64,000 bases of DNA from Ciona intestinalis (Eukaryota; Chordata; Ascidiacea; Phlebobranchia; Cionidae), in NCBI RefSeq assembly GCF_000224145.3, contig NC_020166.2:4120939-4184938 (forward strand), in the 5' to 3' direction. This document shows, piece after piece, positions 22,780 to 33,902 of the stretch. The position numbers were made by a program, and so were the translations under genes. How positions within the stretch are numbered: position 1 is the stretch's first letter; each line of letters begins with the position of its first letter. The notes under the pieces are model-generated. The model was not told the DNA's origin and did no database searches. It worked only from the letters and a program-made list of their open reading frames with translations.

Positions 22780-23780
22780 TAAGTGTATGTGTATCAGCGA
22801 TTGGCGGAAAGCACAACAGATCCTGTTAAAGTTAACCCACGACTTCCTGTCCCATTTATCCGGTTAAGCCAATTTTCTAATTGTAAGTCTGGGAACAATC
22901 TGCTTATAGTTTTCATTGCATTGGATTCCCGCTGCGCTCCCACGAACCAAGCCAATTGCGACTGCCAGTCCCTCGTGGCTCACTAACACTAGCATTTCCG
23001 TTCGTTTAACAAAAGGCGTCGGATGCGAGTCGAACAAACGGTTGATTCGATCTGTCTTTTATATCTTTGTAAACAGATCGGGCATCCGGCCGTAAAAATC
23101 ACTTTCTTAATACATAGTTTAAAATTCGCTGGATTTTATGTTATACTTGTTGCCTGTACAGCATAATTTTGAATTACGTATTAAACGGATATTTGTTCCG
23201 TATTGCAGTTTTTAAGTTAATAAACAGAACTGCGACACAGTTGATCGAATATTTTGGCTGATTATTTGTGTCTGTTTCACTCAAACATAATTACCAAGTC
23301 AACTTGCCAAAATGCAAGTAAACGACGGCACTTGTGACCTCGACCGTATAAATTTTGTTTACGTTCGACACCCGGTTTGACCCTTGCAGTGTAATCGAAA
23401 TTCAATGCAGACGCACCGCCAAACAGTTACAATTAGAAGATTAAGAATCACTGCGGGTCATATACTTGTTAATTTGCGCTGGGCGAAGCTGGAACGTGAC
23501 GTATTACAATAACATTCTACGTTGCTCTGACATAAATAAGTGATACTCAAAATTAACAAAATATAAAACTGTGTTTTAATTAAATATTATGGAAAAATCG
23601 CCTTAACGTTGTGTAGGGCTGTGAAAAAGTTAACGGTTGACGAAAAGTTTAAGTCGTTAACCGAATTATGACGTCATAGGGCATACACGTATATCAATAT
23701 CTGTCTTACTTACACGAAAGGCACGTGTTCGCGTTCTTTGATTGATTCTTCGCGATAAGACAGAGTGCGCAGCGACGTTG
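22780..23780. other. Intergenic, nothing recognised
   Basis: No gene, RNA or repeat I can support. One 67-residue ORF at 22783-22986 has no family features. Confidence 0.4.
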
Positions 23781-23787
23781 TGGATTT

Positions 23788-24401
23788 GAACGTGCCCTGC
23801 ATGTACATCGCTTTAATAGATAGAGTGTGTTTTTCTAATTCAAACGACACCTTACTTGTTTTAATCGGTTCTGTATAACCAAAGATATTCCAGCTCAAAC
23901 ACTGTGAGATTCATAAAACAGATTTGAAAGTTGCGTGGCGAAAAAATTGAGAAGTGTACTACCCACGTGACAAAACACCTCACAAAGTTGCTAAAGCGTG
24001 GCCGCTCTCATTCAGAAAGGCGAGAGGCAGTGTTTTCCATGGAGATACTAATATATAACACATATACTATTAGTATCTCTATGGTATATTAGTATATGTA
24101 TGGTGTTTTCAGAGAAAAACGAGAGAACAAAAAAAAACGCAGTTTTCGCTTTTATGAATAATTCAGTCACGTGACTAGTACGTTCCTACGTCACAATCAC
24201 AGAGCTCGTACTAAAAAAAGATAGCGCTAGAGATCACTATTTGAGGACGAATATCTACGCCTATACTGGACCAATTTTAATAAGCAATATATATTTGGAA
24301 TCAATAAGACGGTCGCTATATATTTGGAATCAATAAGACGGTCGCTTTTTGAATTTACCACAAAAAATAAAAGTAACGTGGGGCGTGTTTACGCACTTTA
24401 A
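23788..24401 (+). mobile_element. TTAA-flanked MITE, copy B (diverged, with nested palindrome)
   Basis: Collinear with copy A from ATAGAGTGTGTTTTTCT through GCGTGGCCGCTCTCATTCAG, GTCACGTGACTAGTACGTTC and GACCAATTTTAATAAGCA to the right end GGGGCGTGTTTACGCACT and TTAA (24398-24401). The left terminus is degraded. It carries a 65-bp palindromic insertion (24038-24102) and a 29-bp tandem duplication (ATATATTTGGAATCAATAAG...) at about 24286-24345. Confidence 0.8.
24030..24110 (+). mobile_element. 65-bp palindromic insertion with 8-bp direct repeats
   Basis: Insert 24038-24102 is bracketed by GTGTTTTC on both sides (24030-24037 and 24103-24110). Copy A of the host element has a single GTGTTTTC at 12649-12656, so this is a real insertion with target duplication. 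Inside, GGAGATACTAAT pairs with ATTAGTATCTC around a short loop. Confidence 0.85.
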
Positions 24402-24409
24402 TACCGCAG

Positions 24410-24700
24410 GGTAACTAGGTTTGCAACATTATATTGGCGTAATACACAACTTAATTGTTTTCCTCAGCCAAGCAGCGTGTTTATTAGGTAAAAGCAGGCA
24501 TTTACACGTGGATTCATTGCATCATAATACAGGGATTGTTTGACCTGGCAATTGATTACGACATAATATTAATCACACGTTAATTATCTGCGTCATAATT
24601 GCAATTCACAGGTTGATTATTTAGCCGGTAGGTGTTTTAAAACAGGTTTGAATACGAATAAAAAAGCATTAATTTGACCTTAGGACGTTTGCGCGTGTAT
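24410..24700 (-). repeat. Degenerate fragment of the CAGTGG-type element
   Basis: Motifs TTCATTGCATCATAATA.AG, GACATAATA.TAATCAC and TGATTATTTAG parallel 20530-20660 in the same order, with many substitutions. Confidence 0.5.
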
Positions 24701-25500
24701 TGCAAGCATAGTCCATACGTTCGTCGTAAAGTTGTCTTTACATTCGCGAAAGAAAAGCGATGAACAAGACGCTTTTATTAGGATTGTACTTGTATCGGTT
24801 AACCGGTTAACGGCTAAACAAAAAATGAGCAAATTCACAGCTCTAATATTGTGTATATGGAATACTGTCACAATATATTGCGCTTTAATTTCCCAGCACG
24901 CCGAATATACTATATAGAGGTTACAAAACTCTACGACAAAAGCAGAAGTAACGGGTTTTTTAAATTTATGAAGAACCCTGGTCATATGGACACCGAGAAG
25001 CGGTGAGTTGTTTCAGTTTTACCACGAAAGTCGAACTATTTTCAGCGTTACAAGTTTCGTAGTAAAATAACATCATACACACAGGCGAATCTAGCGGTGC
25101 TCAGGTTGAGCGTTCGTCTTTTGTTGTACTTTCTATACGCTCTCATAACAAAATCCTTCTATGACTAAGAGATTTGTTTTGTAAAGGAAACTACAATACT
25201 GCGACTAAACATGTAAACCAGCCATGGGGGCTAAACACTGACTGGTCTATACAAAGCCAACGCATCGACTTTCTTCAATAAAAAGTTAAGTCTAAAAACA
25301 ATCTGACCGTTGTGTCGTGACCCAGTTTGAGAAAGTGTAGGCTTCACATAAATCGTGCACCTGAGGTTATACAGTTATACCATGGCGTTTACTTTTAGTT
25401 ACATATTAATTTAGGGAACCAGTAAACACGATTTCTGTACAAAATGTGATATTAACATAATACCTAATTACCGGCACTTTTATCTACGAAAGGGGACCTG
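24700..25500. other. Upstream region of the CXorf65-like gene
   Basis: No coding sequence or repeat I can support. Confidence 0.4.
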
Positions 25501-25539
25501 TTGACTTTATTGTTAAACGGTATATCTCAACTCAAGGGA

Positions 25540-26509
25540 ATGTTTATTACAGTAAGATTTGGAAACAATCAAGAAGAAATATTTAACCCTAATTGCCAGG
25601 TCGTTCACCTTATTGACGCAATTAAAAGAAAGTGCGTAGTGAACCTTGATCAATGGATCGACCTTACCGACGAAAGTGGTAAGTGCTTTGATTAGAATAC
25701 AACTCATTATTAGTTTTTGCTTGTAATACAAATTACATATTTACCCCACGTCACACCTATAACGAATACAACGATCTACATTCCACAGGCTTGCTTACCA
25801 ACATCAGCTCACAACGAGATGATAAAATTGCGCTTGATATTCTTCCAGTGAAGCAAACATATATATTGGTGGAAAAAAGAGTTGCGATGACTGAAGGACT
25901 TACGTTATCCGGCACAGAACTGTTAAAAGCTTTTAGGGAGAACCACCGTTCCAATTCAAATCCCAGGAGAAAAAAAGTAAGGAATAATAATCTCTAAAAA
26001 CTATTATTAACATATTTACAATTAGTGATTACATGTGTCAGACAGAACGCTTTTTAAATTGATTGATATTTGACAGGGAACCGCCAAAGGAACAGTGAAA
26101 CCTTTAGCTAAGTTTCACTATTTCCCCTTATTGCGAGACATCTATTCATTATACCCCGACTACTGCATTTATAGAACCGCTGAAGAGAAAAAATCAGCTC
26201 CAAAAAATAGAAATCGAGGTAGGCGAATGTGTATAGTTTGTCAAAGAACGATGAGCTTGTTTAGCATATGGCCAATATCCGCCACATATTTAGAAGCATA
26301 CGACACTTGCATTATCGTAATTTGTTATCTCTATAGAAAATAAAGCAAGTAGCTTCGCTTACGATCAGTGGAGTGACGCTAGCTCATCTTCTCAGAGGAA
26401 GTCTGTTGGATCCCCGACACGTGGTAAATTGATCCCACTTCTGCAAAATACATACTCGTCACACAAAAACGCTGCCGCAAGAACAAGCCGAAGAGCAACT
26501 CTCCTCTAA
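25540..26509 (+). CDS. CXorf65-like protein
   Basis: A small protein of unknown function, similar as I recall to human CXorf65. Four exons: 25540-25678, 25789-25976, 26077-26218 and 26337-26509; phases close, giving 213 residues. The N-terminus MFITVRFGNNQEEIFNPNC matches the family start (MFI...GDNQ..LVNTNC). It continues with a DLTDESG turn, then the strand motif KQTYILVEKR and, at about residues 118-139, KFHYFPLLRDIYSLYPDYC. The fold resembles a ubiquitin-like beta-grasp, but that is inference. The C-terminal 60 residues are Ser/Arg/Lys rich. I chose the ATG at 25540 because homology begins there; only a TTG-type start exists further upstream. Confidence 0.7.
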
Positions 26510-26844
26510 GAGCATTAGCTTACTAAAGCAAAGTTTTCCAAAAAAACTTCTGAAAAGTGCAGCACGTATAGCATCGTACAATACCACGCATTTTTATAGC
26601 ATGTTTTTATTGGCCTGAAATTGTGTTTGCGTATAGTGTAATGTTTCAAAGAAGTATACGTTTAATCAATCTTATACAGCCAGCCAATCGCCCCTTGTCG
26701 GCTTCGACTTAACAGGAAATAATACCTTCAAACCATATCCGCTTATTTTGATGGCTGGTTGCGCTACGAAATGATATTAGAGTGACAGTAGTGATCGCTG
26801 CTCATTACACTATTTCAGCACTGAGAGAATTAGTTGTACTCCTG

Positions 26845-27615
26845 ATGGAATCGTTTAGTTACAAAGACCAGTGTCCAGATCTTGTACTTGGTCACTCAGG
26901 AATTGCCAACCTCGTCGCATCATTCCGTATTATGTGCTATGGCTGCCATTCACAAATTGTAACGGAAATGTCTTTGGAAACGGCTCAACTTCATTCAAAA
27001 AATCTGTTCTTTTGCTTCAAGTGCAGGCCTTCAACAGGAGCAGAAGTGCTGTCAGACCGCTATTGCAAAGTGTTAGTTTTTACGTCTCTTCCAACATCAC
27101 GATCAGAATTTGCTGCAAAGAAGGGTAGGTTGCACAACAAACCTGTTCGACTTACTAGTTCGGGAGACGAGGACATCGCAGTTACGAATAAACCAATACC
27201 AAATCAACAACCAGCTAATAGCAATGAGTTGATGTACAGATCTTTTACCAATCTGTATCTACTACCAACATCTACCCGACTTACTGTGCGGCCGGCGAAT
27301 CACTCTCGCTTGTATGAGTCGACTACGCAAGAGGGTGATAGAAAGCTAAGTTCCCTTGCGAATTCGTGGGAACTTAATGAAACTATAGATAAACTCAAAA
27401 GCATTCCTGTGGACCCGAGTTATAAACTCAAGTCGGATTACCGTTGTTTGTATTGCGACAAAACCTTTGTTTATAAGGCGTATTGGAAACACCACGAAGA
27501 AAAATTCATGTGCAGAAAAGCAAACACATGCAAAATATGTGGCAAGATATATGCTCATAGAAGTTCACTTTCCCGACATAGGCTGGTACACACAGTTGAT
27601 GCGACAAACAAATAA
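26845..27615 (+). CDS. C2H2 zinc-finger protein with N-terminal CxxC pairs
   Basis: Single-exon frame of 256 residues from the ATG at 26845. The C-terminus has two fingers: YRCLYCDKTFVYKAYWKHH..., whose last ligand may be Cys (EKFMC), and a canonical TCKICGKIYAHRSSLSRHRL with C-x2-C-x12-H-x3-H. Near residues 31-60 two CxxC pairs (CYGC and CFKC, about 27 residues apart) could form a zinc ribbon. The middle is Ser/Thr/Asn rich and probably disordered. Expected to be a nuclear DNA- or RNA-binding protein. A splice-acceptor-like TATTTCAG sits about 30 bp before the ATG, so a 5' exon or trans-spliced leader is possible. AATAAA overlaps the stop region at 27611-27616. The family is not identified. 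Confidence 0.7.
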   Translation: MESFSYKDQCPDLVLGHSGIANLVASFRIMCYGCHSQIVTEMSLETAQLHSKNLFFCFKCRPSTGAEVLSDRYCKVLVFTSLPTSRSEFAAKKGRLHNKPVRLTSSGDEDIAVTNKPIPNQQPANSNELMYRSFTNLYLLPTSTRLTVRPANHSRLYESTTQEGDRKLSSLANSWELNETIDKLKSIPVDPSYKLKSDYRCLYCDKTFVYKAYWKHHEEKFMCRKANTCKICGKIYAHRSSLSRHRLVHTVDATNK

Positions 27616-27616
27616 A
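27611..27616 (+). terminator. Poly(A) signal overlapping the zinc-finger gene stop
   Basis: AATAAA shares bases with the TAA stop at 27613-27615. If used, the 3' UTR would be only about 20 nt. Other signals downstream are possible. Confidence 0.35.
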
Positions 27617-27619
27617 AAA

Positions 27620-28165
27620 CTTTTCCCATTTTGCTGATTATGCAGACCTTTAAGATTATTGTGGTAATAAGATGTTCCGCCCTGTGTCTAATATTTAATT
27701 GAAACAGTTAAGTGAGTGTTTCATTTTTATTCGATGTGACCCGCTTTGGACTTAATACACTATCATCGCCCACGAAGTTTCCATTCATAAAATTAGTATT
27801 GGAATATTTGATTGACAGATTACTCTTTTCCTGTCAGTTCATTGCACACCACAAAGCCTCTGGTGGGCCTGCTCGATGTGGAACTGAGTTACACGGAACT
27901 CAGCGAAATTTGATGAGATTTACGGAGAAATCTATTACAGCCGTACACGAGCTGGCTTAGTTAAAAGTTTCGATTCATAAATGAATCTTTCTTGTGCTAG
28001 ATCGCGGGAGAATGCTAGCCATTCTCCAGGTTCGATAATGCTATGCGAAATTTTAAACTTTGTTGTTTAATACAATACAGTATCATTCATTGTTTTTTTT
28101 GTAAAAAACACATACAGTTTACAACTGAAGCGGTTGCATTGGTACATCTTTAACAAAATTACATA
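27620..28165. other. Intergenic between zinc-finger gene and CATIP-like gene
   Basis: The two genes converge here. No other feature seen. Confidence 0.4.
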
Positions 28166-29272
28166 CTAATTAAAAGATTCTGCATTCGCTGCAGTTGTAC
28201 CAGAGTGTTGGTAAGCGGGGGCTTCGGGAAACGACGAAGAAAAACTCGAAAAAAAATCAGCAGCGAATCCTACAACATCGTGTGGCCGCCGAAGCAGTAA
28301 AAACTGAAAGAAATCTGCAATCAAAGCCGTTGCATCTGGATGCTCACGAAGATATTTCTCGTGACCGGCCTTTAGTTCTTCTTTTCTTTGTAGGAATCGG
28401 GAGTTCATCTCCATATCTTCTTCCCAGATCAACTTCTTCTTTTCGAATACAGGTTTTGGCTCCACAATATCTCGTTGGATCAAACGCGGCACTTTTTCCA
28501 AAGTAACAATAGCCGGTGAACCAACCTGTATTCGTAAAGTTAAGTGGCCGTCAGGCATAAAAAACGATTGCCAGGTGTAAGGAACGTCGTGGACAGAAGC
28601 AACGCGCCGCTCAATGCCAGATACCTGAATCTCTTTTGTGAAAACTGTCTGGCTTCTTTCTGGTAGGGGACGATAGCTGGCTTTAACCAAGTAACCAACT
28701 TCAGAGTCCAGTGTTATGAAGGAAATCTCTGTGTTAAGTCCTTGCCTCATCATAAGCCTTTGTAGAAGCAAATTTGAACCTTCTGTCACAAAACCAGCTG
28801 TTTGTTTGGCGGTGAACCGATGTTTGGATTTTCGAATCTCGTTTCCTTTAGTGACCTTCCTTTTAATGACCAGATCTCCATTCTCCATGTCGCGTTTCAT
28901 TTCTGTTTTCTTCTCAAGCTCGTGCCCTGGAAGCTTTACAAATTCGATGTGCTCCTGTCGCAATACCTCCAAACTTTCCGGTTGTAGATACGTTGTAATG
29001 GTTGTGCCCATTGGCGTTCCATCGACTTTTCCATGACTGCTTGCGTGAATTAACACGAGCTTTTTTCCTGCTTCAGTCACTCTTTCGACGCTAGCTGTGA
29101 ATTCTCCGACCGCTGAACCATCCTCTGAAACTGTAACAAGCTGATCTCGGAAAAAGCAAAGCCTAAGTTCTTCCGGGTCGATATTTTTTAAAAACTGTAT
29201 TCCTGTTTCATCAGCCTGTGCGTTGCGATCAATTTCTATCGCCGTAACCGCAGAATCATTGCTATCTACCAT
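28166..29272 (-). CDS. CATIP: CATIP-like ciliogenesis-associated protein (complete copy)
   Basis: Intronless frame of 368 residues. It resembles, from memory, vertebrate CATIP (TTC17-interacting protein, C2orf62), which supports actin polymerisation during ciliogenesis. The body is a globular domain with strongly conserved-looking blocks: FLKNIDPEELRLCFF, HASSHGKVDGTPMGTTIT, EFVKLPGHELEKKTEM and GFVTEGSNLLLQRLMM. The C-terminal YLREHPDATALIADFFQFLL followed by LRRPHDVVGFAADFF looks like an RIIa/DPY30-type dimerisation helix pair, a motif found in many ciliary proteins. The start is the first in-frame ATG (MVDSNDSAV). A second, truncated copy lies across the gap at 30436-30897. Confidence 0.7.
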   Translation of the reverse strand: MVDSNDSAVTAIEIDRNAQADETGIQFLKNIDPEELRLCFFRDQLVTVSEDGSAVGEFTASVERVTEAGKKLVLIHASSHGKVDGTPMGTTITTYLQPESLEVLRQEHIEFVKLPGHELEKKTEMKRDMENGDLVIKRKVTKGNEIRKSKHRFTAKQTAGFVTEGSNLLLQRLMMRQGLNTEISFITLDSEVGYLVKASYRPLPERSQTVFTKEIQVSGIERRVASVHDVPYTWQSFFMPDGHLTLRIQVGSPAIVTLEKVPRLIQRDIVEPKPVFEKKKLIWEEDMEMNSRFLQRKEELKAGHEKYLREHPDATALIADFFQFLLLRRPHDVVGFAADFFSSFSSSFPEAPAYQHSGTTAANAESFN

Positions 29273-29653
29273 TTTAATGAAGAGAGAAACGAACCAACTA
29301 TATACGCATCATATACAAGTTGATATTCTGCTAAAACGTTTATCGCACATCAGGATTATAATTATCCAAAACAATTGAGAAAAAATGCAATATTTCACAC
29401 AACAAACCTAATAAACAAACGGAAACAAGAGCATACGAAAAAGAATCTTGAAAAACAGCTTTCGTGTTTCTAATGGCAACCATCAACATAGTATTTGCTG
29501 CCATAGAAATCGTTTGTGCCCAAGAGCGCGTCAGTCTGGCGGGGAGCGCCAGTTATACGCGTGTGACAATCTAACGTTAAAATTAGTTGGTGTTTGAGTT
29601 AATATAAAAATTCAAACGCATCCAGCACTATCTGCACCAACACTATAGCATAG

Positions 29654-29826
29654 AACAATTGTTGCGGTACAACAATTGTTTGTGGTTATATTATATCATA
29701 TATTATATCCGCTCCAGTAAAAAATCGGCATTGCGACCAACGCTTATAGGTGTATCTATAAGCGTTGGTGCGACCATAGTACTCTCTTAAGATCAGAATC
29801 CGTATATAAACATGTTTATATACGGA
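29654..29826. repeat. Cluster of three perfect hairpins upstream of the CATIP-like gene
   Basis: Hairpin 1: AACAATTGTTG (29654-29664) with CAACAATTGTT (29670-29680). Hairpin 2: CCAACGCTTATAG (29737-29749) with CTATAAGCGTTGG (29756-29768), flanked by TGCGACC direct repeats. Hairpin 3: a perfect 28-bp palindrome at 29799-29826 with half TCCGTATATAAACA. All three recur in the second copy at about 31280-31455. Confidence 0.85.
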
Positions 29827-30009
29827 CTCTGGGTGCGACAATACATATGAAATTTTCATATTAGAAAAAGTGTCACTGAAAGTTGAACGTTTCTAATTTC
29901 TAAAATGTTTTGGTAATAACAATGTATCTTAAAATGTTGCTTGTGTCTGCATGTCACCCACTATAATATAATTTGTGAAACTAAATTACAAATGCGTAAA
30001 AGGGTTAGA

Positions 30010-30435
30010 NNNNNNNNNNNNNNNNNNNNNNNNNNNNNNNNNNNNNNNNNNNNNNNNNNNNNNNNNNNNNNNNNNNNNNNNNNNNNNNNNNNNNNNNNNN
30101 NNNNNNNNNNNNNNNNNNNNNNNNNNNNNNNNNNNNNNNNNNNNNNNNNNNNNNNNNNNNNNNNNNNNNNNNNNNNNNNNNNNNNNNNNNNNNNNNNNNN
30201 NNNNNNNNNNNNNNNNNNNNNNNNNNNNNNNNNNNNNNNNNNNNNNNNNNNNNNNNNNNNNNNNNNNNNNNNNNNNNNNNNNNNNNNNNNNNNNNNNNNN
30301 NNNNNNNNNNNNNNNNNNNNNNNNNNNNNNNNNNNNNNNNNNNNNNNNNNNNNNNNNNNNNNNNNNNNNNNNNNNNNNNNNNNNNNNNNNNNNNNNNNNN
30401 NNNNNNNNNNNNNNNNNNNNNNNNNNNNNNNNNNN
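30010..30435. other. Assembly gap (426 N)
   Basis: Run of N separating two copies of the same locus. Confidence 1.
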
Positions 30436-30897
30436 GCTGAACCGATGTTTGGATTTTCGAATCTCGTTTCCTTTAGTGACCTTCCTTTTAATGACCAGAT
30501 CTCCATTCTCCATGTCGCGTTTCATTTCTGTTTTCTTCTCAAGCTCGTGCCCTGGAAGCTTTACAAATTCGATGTGCTCCTGTCGCAATACCTCCAAACT
30601 TTCCGGTTGTAGATACGTTGTAATGGTCGTGCCCATTGGCGTTCCATCGACTTTTCCATGACTGCTTGCGTGAATTAACACGAGCTTTTTTCCTGCTTCA
30701 GTCACTCTTTCGACGCTAGCTGTGAATTCCCCGACCGCTGAACCATCCTCTGAAACTGTAACAAGCTGATCTCGGAAAAAGCAAAGCCTAAGTTCTTCCG
30801 GGTCGATATTTTTTAAAAACTGTATTCCTGTTTCATCAGCCTGTGCGTTGCGATCAATTTCTATCGCCGTAACCGCAGAATCATTGCTATCTACCAT
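30436..30897 (-). CDS. CATIP: CATIP-like gene, second copy, N-terminal part only
   Basis: Encodes the first 150 or so residues identically to 29272-28810 and then runs into the gap. No residue differences are seen in the readable part, only synonymous changes. It is best read as the other allele of the complete copy, not a paralog. Confidence 0.7.
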
Positions 30898-31657
30898 TTT
30901 AATGAAGAGAGAAACGAACCAACTATATACGCATCATATACAAGTTGATATTCTGCTAAAACGTTTATCGCACATCAGGATTATAATTATCCAAAACAAT
31001 TGAGAAAAAATTTAATATTTCACACAACAAACCTAATAAACAAACGGAAACAAGAGCATACGAAAAAGAATCTTGAAAAACAGCTTTGGTGTTTCTAATG
31101 GCAACCATCAACATAGTATTTGCTGCCATAGAAATCGTTTGTGCCCAAGAGCGCGTCAGTCTGGCGGGGAGCGCCAGTTATACGCGTGTGATAATGTAAC
31201 GTTAAAATTAGTTGGTGTTTGAGTTAATATAAAAATTCAAACGCATCCAGCACTATCTGCACCAACACTATAGCATAGAACAATTGTTGCGGTACAACAA
31301 TTGTTTGTGGTTATATTATATCATATATTATATCCGCTCCAGTAAAAAATCGGCATTGCGACCAACGCTTATAGGTGTATCTATAAGCGTTGGTGCGACC
31401 ATAGTACTCTCTTAAGATCAGAATCCGTATATAAACATGTTTATATACGGACTCTGGGTGCGACAATACATATGAAATTTTCATATTAGAAAAAGTGTCA
31501 CTGAAAGTTGAACGTTTCTAATTTCTAAAATGTTTTGGTAATAAAAATGTATCTTAAAATGTTGCTTGTGTCTGCATGTCACCCACTATAATATAATTTG
31601 TGAAACTAAATTAAAAAATGCGTAAAAGGGTTAGATATGAAGATATTAATAGAAGAA

Positions 31658-31857
31658 TATAGTAGGGAGGGGAAAGATGGGACTACTTCCGCACATAATA
31701 TCCAGATATTCTGATAAGGTTTTCAACAATTAACAACCGTTTATGGGGTCGTGAGGATACGGTTTTGTGATTCTTTAAATGCTTTTTGTTTACTACTAAA
31801 TGGGACGAGAAAATAGAATGAAAAGGTGTCCCATCTTCCCCCCTTTAGCAACTATAT
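31658..31857 (-). mobile_element. TIR-MITE copy
   Basis: Left end ATATAGTAGGGAGGGGAAAG, right end AGGTGTCCCATCTTCCCCCC; reversed core (CACATAATATCCAGATATTC, ATGGGGTCGTGAGGATACGG). Confidence 0.8.
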
Positions 31858-33902
31858 ATTAATTATCCGATGCCATGGGCGATAAACTTATTTAGACAAT
31901 GTGGATTAACTTTCAACTACAGAATGCATCTTTTTTAGAGTTTATTACTTTTCTTATTTATATGAACAGGATTAGAAAATGACAATCTACTTTGCAAGTA
32001 TAATGCGATTAATCTCTCGTTTAATTAACCGCAGGAAGTCCGCTCTAAATGTTCTCACTGCGGTTAATTCCTCTAGACCTCTAACTTATCATAAACGAAA
32101 CCGAACAATGCTGACACACTGTGTTGCATATAGAGTTACGTTCTGAGTTGACCGCAATCCTGAAAATCCCTTAATTAAATTGTGATTATACAAAGTCTCA
32201 GAATGGTACTATTAAAGCAACTGCGTTATAGAAACCGTTTCACGTAAAAAACAACAACAAAATATACCTTGTTTTAAGCTAACTGTGTAAATATAAAAAA
32301 AGAATTATAGTAGGGTGGGGAAAGATGGAACACCTTAAGCCCATAACACCCAAATATTCTGATCGTGGTTTAAACAGTTAACCACGCTCTATGGTAGTTG
32401 AAAGTATACGGTTATATAATTATGTAAATGTCCTACCAAATGGGACGAGAGAATAGAGAAAAGATGTCTCATTTTCCTCACTCTACTATATTTGATTACA
32501 TAGTAACAATGCGGCTGAAAACTACCATCACGTAAACAAACATTCTATTTATCGTTTAGCCGTAATAAATCACAAAATTATGACACATTTATGACGCCCG
32601 TGCGGTAGTTCTACTGCCCCCTCGGCACAAGAGACTGCGTAAGGTTATTACGTTACGAGTTGATGCAAGGTCACTGCCGTGTCCAGAGAACTTAATAACT
32701 TCGTTTTTGAGCCCCTGATCGTTTGCAATTTAATGGGATCACGACCACTGGATAGTCCGTTTTCTATGAATTTCAGGCCAACGAGCTAAAATAGAGGTCA
32801 TCTCTGTGACCCAAAACTCGTTAAATTACATTTTGATAGCTCGCGTGGTGACGAGACAATGCAGCGTCGGTAGTTTTATAATGAATTGTTTTGTTTGGTT
32901 AAGTTATGACCTGTGATAGGGCAATTCAAAACCCGACGCATTTTATTGCAAGCGAGAATCGCAATATACGCGTACAACACATAATTGAAACCGTTGGCGG
33001 TACGCGCTCGTATAAACAACATTTTTATAACCTGAACTGCAGTTGTTTGTTTAATAATAGATTTTGCACTACATTTTCTGCATAAATGCTTGTATTGACT
33101 TGTTTTTTGGTAGTCATTTTGTTCGACGTTGTTTACCCTTTCGTGTTGTAAAGATTTTTGCAAATAATCGGATCGGAGATTGGTGACGCCGTGATATACA
33201 AACACACACAGCGAAAACTTTTCTAATCCCAGTGGTTGCAATTGATGGGCGTCGCTGTGTCTAGACTGCACTCAACGGGTGAACTTATTAAATACGGAAG
33301 TACGTGGATGGGGTTGGTCACGTAAAATCATCTCTTCGTAGAAACAAAGTTCCGAAAGTGATTTTATCTCATTATGTAACATCATCACCCGCTTATTAGA
33401 TACAATCTCTTTAACTTCCTACAAGTACTGCCTAATTGAACGGAAGAAACATTAAAATGTTTGCGACAAAAAAACACGGATATTCTCTAGATTCTAAAAC
33501 ACGTATGTACCCTTACCAAACATTTTTAGGTAAAATTTTAAAATTTCTTGATTTCTAAACAACAATGACAACTGCATGCGTATATTTACATAGATCATTA
33601 GAAGTTGATTTAAGGTTTATGTGATCATGGCATTTTGACGAGGTTGTAACACTAAAAACTTTGTTTAAACACTTTTTCTTCATTTTGTTTAATCAAATTT
33701 GTGTAAACAAAAAATGTTTCAAGCCTTTCAAAAACGCAAATGAAACAGTAAAAGTCTTTAACAGGATGATGAGAGAAAGAAAAAAGAAAAAAAGGAGTCG
33801 TGTACTTTACCAGCGATAAATAGTAGTTGCAGCAATTAGTCTCATCACTTTTTATTGCATGCAAGCCGGTACTATCAGTTCAGTAAGTTGCGAATCTACA
33901 AA
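31858..33902. other. Intergenic between CATIP-like copy 2 and HLH gene B
   Basis: Apart from the MITE at 32306-32490 I see no supported gene. A 131-residue minus frame at 33271-32876 is low complexity in homology terms and is not called. Confidence 0.4.
32306..32490 (-). mobile_element. TIR-MITE copy
   Basis: Left end TATAGTAGGGTGGGGAAAGA, right end TCATTTTCCTCACTCTACTATA; reversed core. Confidence 0.85.

Larger units (their letters stand above)
28810..31636. repeat. Near-identical 1.2-kb direct duplication across an assembly gap
   Basis: Segment 28810-30009 recurs as 30436-31636 with only scattered single-base differences (for example TTGTGCCC/TCGTGCCC, AATGCAATA/AATTTAATA). The first contig ends and the second begins within the repeat, which is the pattern of two unmerged haplotype contigs. 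Confidence 0.85.

Noticed and set aside
25501-25539. Upstream extension of the CXorf65-like frame
   Set aside because: It would need a non-ATG start. Family similarity begins at the ATG at 25540.
32876-33271. 131-codon minus-strand frame
   Set aside because: No conserved domain, no splice context, and unremarkable composition.
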